From positions 186,001-250,000 of the forward strand of contig NZ_JBMSDT010000003.1 in the NCBI RefSeq assembly GCF_049445795.1: a stretch of 64,000 nt of DNA, read 5' to 3'. The notes under the pieces are model-generated. The model saw only the letters and a list, made by a program, of their open reading frames with translations. It searched no databases and was not told the origin of the DNA. Positions 60,564-64,000 of the stretch are shown here, one piece after another. The DNA is from Larkinella sp049445795. Its GTDB lineage: Bacteria > Bacteroidota > Bacteroidia > Cytophagales > Spirosomataceae. The translations under genes were made by a program, and so were the position numbers. The stretch's first letter is position 1; the number at the start of each line of letters is the position of its first letter.

Positions 60564-61352
60564 ATGAATCTTTCGCTGACCGGAAAAACCGCCATCGTGT
60601 GCGGCAGTACGCAGGGCATCGGCTACGCTTCGGCGGTTGAATTGGCGCTGCTGGGCGCTAACGTCATCTTGCTGGCCCGTAACGAAGAAAAACTCAGGGA
60701 AGCAGTGGCCGCTCTGGATACACAGCAGGGCCAACGCCACCACTACCGGGTGGCCGATTTTGCCAAACCGGACGAGGTCAAAACCGTTGTGGACGCGTAC
60801 CTTGCCGAATTTCCGGATGTTCACATCCTGATCAACAACACCGGCGGCCCGGCGGGTGGTCCGCTGATCGATGCCCAACTGGAAGAATTTACGAAAACTT
60901 TCGCGGCTCATCTGCTGAACAACCAACTGCTGGCGCAGGCCGTCGTGCCGTCGATGAAACGGCTGGGTTACGGCCGGATTGTCAACATCATTTCTACCTC
61001 CGTTAAGCAGCCCATTGTGGGATTGGGCGTGTCGAATACGATTCGCGGGGCCGTAGCGCAGTGGGCCAAAACGCTGTCGCTCGAAATCGCGCAATTCGGT
61101 ATCACGGTCAACAATGTGTTGCCGGGCTACACCCGTACGGCGCGGCTGGATTCGGTGCTGACGATGCGGGCCAGTGCGCAGGGTAAATCGCAGGCCGAAA
61201 TGGAAGCCCAGATGCAGGCCGAAATCCCCAGCCGCCGGTTTGCCGAACCCGAAGAAGTGGCCGCAGCCGTCGCGTTTCTCTGCACCCCCGCAGCCGCTTC
61301 CATTAATGGCATCAACGTGCCCGTGGATGGCGGAAAAACCGGGGGGCTGTGA
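60564..61352 (+). CDS. Short-chain dehydrogenase/reductase lacking the usual Tyr-Lys pair
   Basis: Rossmann-fold SDR of 262 residues. The NAD(P)-binding motif is complete (VCGSTQGIG, 12-20) and so are NNTGG (91-95) and the C-terminal INGINVPVDGG. The catalytic YxxxK is absent: at the expected place the sequence is SNTIR (Ser157, Arg161), while Ser144/Ser146 are kept. Atypical SDRs with this change exist in the FabG-like group. The lack of Tyr and Lys makes a normal reductase reaction doubtful. It is divergent from lemA. Confidence 0.9.
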   Translation: MNLSLTGKTAIVCGSTQGIGYASAVELALLGANVILLARNEEKLREAVAALDTQQGQRHHYRVADFAKPDEVKTVVDAYLAEFPDVHILINNTGGPAGGPLIDAQLEEFTKTFAAHLLNNQLLAQAVVPSMKRLGYGRIVNIISTSVKQPIVGLGVSNTIRGAVAQWAKTLSLEIAQFGITVNNVLPGYTRTARLDSVLTMRASAQGKSQAEMEAQMQAEIPSRRFAEPEEVAAAVAFLCTPAAASINGINVPVDGGKTGGL

Positions 61353-61489
61353 AACCGAAATAGCCGTTTTTGGCGGAAGAAGCAGGTCGAAACGACCACC
61401 ATAGTCCCTTTTGGCTACAACACGCCGACTTTTGATTACATCGGTTTTCTGCTGGTGATGGAACTTTGCATCAACAAAAAACAGAAACC

Positions 61490-62266
61490 ATGGAATTGAC
61501 AAACAACACCATTCTGATTACGGGCGGCACCGGCGGCTTTGGCTTTGAATTTGCTTCGAAACTGCTTGCCCTGGGCAATACCGTGATTATTACGGGTCGC
61601 AATGCCCAAAAACTTCGGGAAACCAAACAAAAGCTCCCGGCCATCCGCACGGTGCAGAGCGATGTAAGCGATCCGGAAGACATCGAAACGTTATACGATC
61701 AGGTAACCCGCGAGTTTCCAGACCTGAATATCCTGATCAACAATGCCGGCGAGATGCGCAAACTGATTCTGCATGACAGCCATGAGTTACAGGACATCAC
61801 CCGCGAAGTTGAAATCAACCTGATGGGGCCGATCCGGATGGTGCAGCAATTTTTGCCCCACCTGAAAACGAAAAAGGCGGCTGCCATCCTGAATGTCACG
61901 TCGGGGATTGCCCTGATGCCGTTCCCGGTCGCCCCGGTTTATGGCGCCAGCAAATCCGGACTTCGGTCCTACACCCAATCGTTGCGGGTTCAATTAAAAG
62001 ACACCAATGTGAAAGTCTTTGAGCTGATTGCACCGGGTTCGCCGACATCGCTGAACGAAAAGTTTAAAGACCTGGACGGTTTTACGCCGAGGGGGCTGAT
62101 GCCTGCCAATCCGTTAATTGAAGAAGCGATTCAGGGGATGAAAAAGGATAAATACGAAATTTATCCCGGACCTTTGAAAGTCGTGCGGTTTATCATCGCG
62201 TTGGCTCCCAAATTCGTACTTGCCCAGGCAAGCAAGGTCGGGGCAAAAGCCATGTCCGGAAGGTAA
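61490..62266 (+). CDS. DltE-like short-chain dehydrogenase
   Basis: SDR of 258 residues starting at ATG 61490 (MELTNNTILITGGTGGFGFE). The cofactor loop TGGTGGFG, ILINNAGEMRKL, the serine in NVTSGIALMP, and the active-site pair in YGASKSGLRSYTQ are intact. Its pattern is close to the DltE group of the cell-envelope type. It is followed by a small membrane protein and an AraC-type regulator on the same strand, which probably form one unit. The substrate is unknown. Confidence 0.9.
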   Translation: MELTNNTILITGGTGGFGFEFASKLLALGNTVIITGRNAQKLRETKQKLPAIRTVQSDVSDPEDIETLYDQVTREFPDLNILINNAGEMRKLILHDSHELQDITREVEINLMGPIRMVQQFLPHLKTKKAAAILNVTSGIALMPFPVAPVYGASKSGLRSYTQSLRVQLKDTNVKVFELIAPGSPTSLNEKFKDLDGFTPRGLMPANPLIEEAIQGMKKDKYEIYPGPLKVVRFIIALAPKFVLAQASKVGAKAMSGR

Positions 62267-62313
62267 ACAATTTAACAAAAGGTGGAAAACAAATAAAAAA
62301 ATAGCGCAAACCC

Positions 62314-62658
62314 ATGAAAATTGTCAGCATTATTCTCATTTTAGTTTCGGCATTTTTAAGCATGAAACACGGCTGGGATTCGTTTCAAACCGCCAGCCCT
62401 GAGCAAGCTAAAATGATGTCAGACCTGGGCATCAGCAAAACCGTCGTTCCGTTTGTGGGCGCGGTTTCGATACTGATTGGCTTTTTACTGCTTTTTCCGC
62501 AGACCTTTTTTATCAGCAACCTGTTGAATGCCCTCGTCATCGTAACCATCATGGCGCTGGCGCTCCAGGCTGGAAATGTACGAATGGCGTTGATCGAAAT
62601 TCCTTTTCTGGCCCTGCCGTTGGTGTTGATCTGGCTGAAATACCCCTTCAAGTTTTAA
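62314..62658 (+). CDS. Small four-helix membrane protein (DoxX-like)
   Basis: Protein of 114 residues with four hydrophobic segments: IVSIILILVSAFLSMKHG, VVPFVGAVSILIGFLLLFP, LLNALVIVTIMALALQAGN and LIEIPFLALPLVLIWL. Size and layout are those of DoxX-like proteins often paired with AraC regulators. The family assignment is by layout only. It lies 47 bp after the SDR gene and 12 bp before the regulator. Confidence 0.65.
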   Translation: MKIVSIILILVSAFLSMKHGWDSFQTASPEQAKMMSDLGISKTVVPFVGAVSILIGFLLLFPQTFFISNLLNALVIVTIMALALQAGNVRMALIEIPFLALPLVLIWLKYPFKF

Positions 62659-62670
62659 TGGATAGGAATC

Positions 62671-63579
62671 ATGGTAAATTCAAAACCGTATCGAATAAAG
62701 ACCATCACCGAAGGGCATCGTTTGTTTGGCTTTCCGAAACCGCATCATCCGCTGATCAGCATCATCGATTGCCAGGATTTAATCGGAGATTCGGAAATAA
62801 CATCGGTTATTTTTGACTTTTATACCGTCATGATGAAGAGGGGCTGCGATAAACTCCGGTACGGTCAGCAGAAATACGATTTCGACGAAGGATTGATGGC
62901 GTTTGTCGCGCCCGGGCAGGTCTTGTGTGGTGAGCCAAACGGCGCACCGTCGACACTTCAGGGCTGGATGCTGTTCATTCACCCCGATTTTTTGTGGAAC
63001 ACGTCATTGGCCAAGAAAATCAGGCAGTACGAATACTTTGGTTATGCCGTGAATGAAGCCCTGTTTCTGTCTGAAAAAGAAGAAACGACGATCAATGGCC
63101 TTATTGAAAATATTAAACAGGAATACAACTCGACTATTGATAAGTTCAGTCAGGACGTCATCATCGCACAGTTGGAGTTGCTGTTTACGTATGCACACCG
63201 GTTTTACGAACGCCAGTTCATCACGCGAAAAATAACCAACAGCAAACTATTGACCCGTCTGGACGACGTATTGACGGATTACTTTAATCACGAAGATCTG
63301 ATTCTAAAAGGGCTTCCGACGGTTCAATACATTGCCGGTGTTTTAAACGTTTCGACCAAATACCTGAGCAGTTTGCTGAAGCAACTGACGGGTCAGACGA
63401 CCCAGCAGCACATTCACAACAAGCTGATTGAAAAAGCGAAAGAAAAACTATCGACAACCGACTTGTCCGTCAGCGAAATTGCCTACGACCTCGGATTTGA
63501 ACATTCGCAGTCGTTCAGCAAATTGTTCAAAACCAAGACGAATCAATCCCCGCTGGAATTCAGGCAGGCCTTTAACTAA
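62671..63579 (+). CDS. AraC-family transcriptional regulator
   Basis: Cytoplasmic regulator of 302 residues. The N-terminal part (about 20-190) is a cupin-like sensing domain (KYDFDEGLMAFVAPGQVLCG). The C-terminal part (about 205-300) has two helix-turn-helix units: VQYIAGVLNVSTKYLSSLLK and VSEIAYDLGFEHSQSFSKLF, ending in TNQSPLEFRQAFN. It probably controls the SDR and membrane-protein genes just upstream. The ligand is unknown. Confidence 0.93.
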   Translation: MVNSKPYRIKTITEGHRLFGFPKPHHPLISIIDCQDLIGDSEITSVIFDFYTVMMKRGCDKLRYGQQKYDFDEGLMAFVAPGQVLCGEPNGAPSTLQGWMLFIHPDFLWNTSLAKKIRQYEYFGYAVNEALFLSEKEETTINGLIENIKQEYNSTIDKFSQDVIIAQLELLFTYAHRFYERQFITRKITNSKLLTRLDDVLTDYFNHEDLILKGLPTVQYIAGVLNVSTKYLSSLLKQLTGQTTQQHIHNKLIEKAKEKLSTTDLSVSEIAYDLGFEHSQSFSKLFKTKTNQSPLEFRQAFN

Positions 63580-63596
63580 CCAGATCGCCAGGCCCA

Positions 63597-64000
63597 TTAC
63601 CGGTTAAACCGCCGGAACGATTCCTGCAAGGGCCGAAACCGCTCCTCGCTGATCGGGAAATCGCCGTACCAAATGTATTCAAACTGCGTCGTGAGCGACT
63701 CGAACTCCGGTTTTAGGGGCGACTGCGCCAGTTCGTAGACGTAGCTGCGGTTGGTTTTGTTGGGCTTCCAGTCGATCAGGTTGCGGTTGCTGAGGTGCTT
63801 GAGTGATTGGAGGTACAGCAGCCGCACCGCCAGCCGGTAATTTCGCTGTTCGATGGCAGCCTCAATCTGCTGCTCGAAATTAATTTCGTGGATGTTCTCG
63901 GTCAGCGTTTCGTAGGGCAAGTCGGCTGGCTGCGATTTCCGGGCGAAAACCGCCCCCAGAATGTCGGCGCGGAGCAGCAGCCAGCCCACGGCGCAGGCAG
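63597..64000 (-). CDS. DUF4129 domain-containing protein (N-terminus beyond window)
   Basis: The reverse strand is open from the window edge to a stop at 63597-63599, giving about 134 residues of the C-terminal part. The visible part starts in a membrane helix (CAVGWLLLRADILGAVF), then has NFEQQIEAAIEQRNYRLAVR, LLYLQSLKHLSNRNLIDW, TNRSYVYELAQSPLKPEFES and EYIWYGDFPISEERFRPLQE, the pattern of the DUF4129 domain. Such genes are often near MoxR ATPase and DUF58 genes, which would lie to the right. It is convergent with the AraC gene, 17 bp apart. Confidence 0.85.
   Translation of the reverse strand, partial: ACAVGWLLLRADILGAVFARKSQPADLPYETLTENIHEINFEQQIEAAIEQRNYRLAVRLLYLQSLKHLSNRNLIDWKPNKTNRSYVYELAQSPLKPEFESLTTQFEYIWYGDFPISEERFRPLQESFRRFNR

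Noticed and set aside
60399..61502. 367-codon minus-strand open frame
   Set aside because: It is antisense to the first SDR gene and its flanks. The SDR frame has intact cofactor motifs; the opposite frame has none.

Overview
The window is a chromosomal segment from a Bacteroidota bacterium. It most resembles the order Cytophagales, family Spirosomaceae (a Spirosoma/Larkinella-like organism). The evidence is: SusC/SusD outer-membrane uptake pairs; the gene order DUF3467-rpsL-rpsG, rpsJ-to-rplQ, carA, eno; promoters of the Bacteroidota type (TTTG, about 20 nt, TAnnTTTG) upstream of rpsL, fusA and rplC; and the large number of SusC, TPM, LemA, DUF4129 and Y_Y_Y-type proteins. The genus is an inference. 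No rRNA, tRNA, CRISPR array, phage gene or intact insertion sequence was seen.

Layout. 1-4404 (minus): the start of a SusC-type transporter running off the left edge, preceded by a secreted serine hydrolase. 4613-6023 (plus): DUF3467, rpsL and rpsG, the front of the str operon. 6078-15229: a membrane-anchored sensor/regulator (minus), then divergently a small polysaccharide utilisation locus of SusC, SusD and a GH144-type (PF10091) glucanase. 15278-24749: a Tat-exported enolase-superfamily dehydratase (minus), a 41-residue membrane protein, and an overlapping TamB-like/TamL-like pair for outer-membrane assembly. 24929-43278: fusA and an unbroken S10-spc-alpha ribosomal superoperon (rpsJ to rplQ with secY, map, infA, rpoA). 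43373-57613: carA, a membrane acyltransferase-like protein, a large hybrid histidine kinase (minus), eno, an FtsB/DivIC-like protein, a low-molecular-weight phosphatase, a GalU-like protein, a very large kinase/uridylyltransferase-like fusion, and gpmI. 57823-64000: a lipoprotein, a lemA-TPM-TPM operon (minus), two short-chain dehydrogenases, a small membrane protein, an AraC-type regulator, and the 3' part of a DUF4129 gene (minus) running off the right edge.

How the genes work together. The translation genes are essential housekeeping and probably share several promoters. SusC, SusD and the GH144 enzyme should capture and cut a beta-1,2-glucan-type polymer, with the divergent Y_Y_Y/LuxR-type regulator as the obvious sensor. 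The TamB-like and TamL-like proteins would form one envelope-spanning complex. Eno and gpmI are consecutive glycolytic enzymes. The GalU-like protein and the fusion protein are back to back and should act in nucleotide-sugar supply.

The most unusual signals are as follows. (1) At least eight intergenic spacers carry long imperfect hairpins whose arms are built from variable 7-bp tandem units, four of them inside the S10-spc-alpha operon. (2) One protein joins a fucokinase-like GHMP kinase to a UDPGP-type uridylyltransferase. (3) The str operon is split by 18.9 kb between rpsG and fusA. (4) Ribosomal proteins S3 and L17 carry extra C-terminal domains. (5) Candidate regulatory RNAs lie before rplC and before rpsD.
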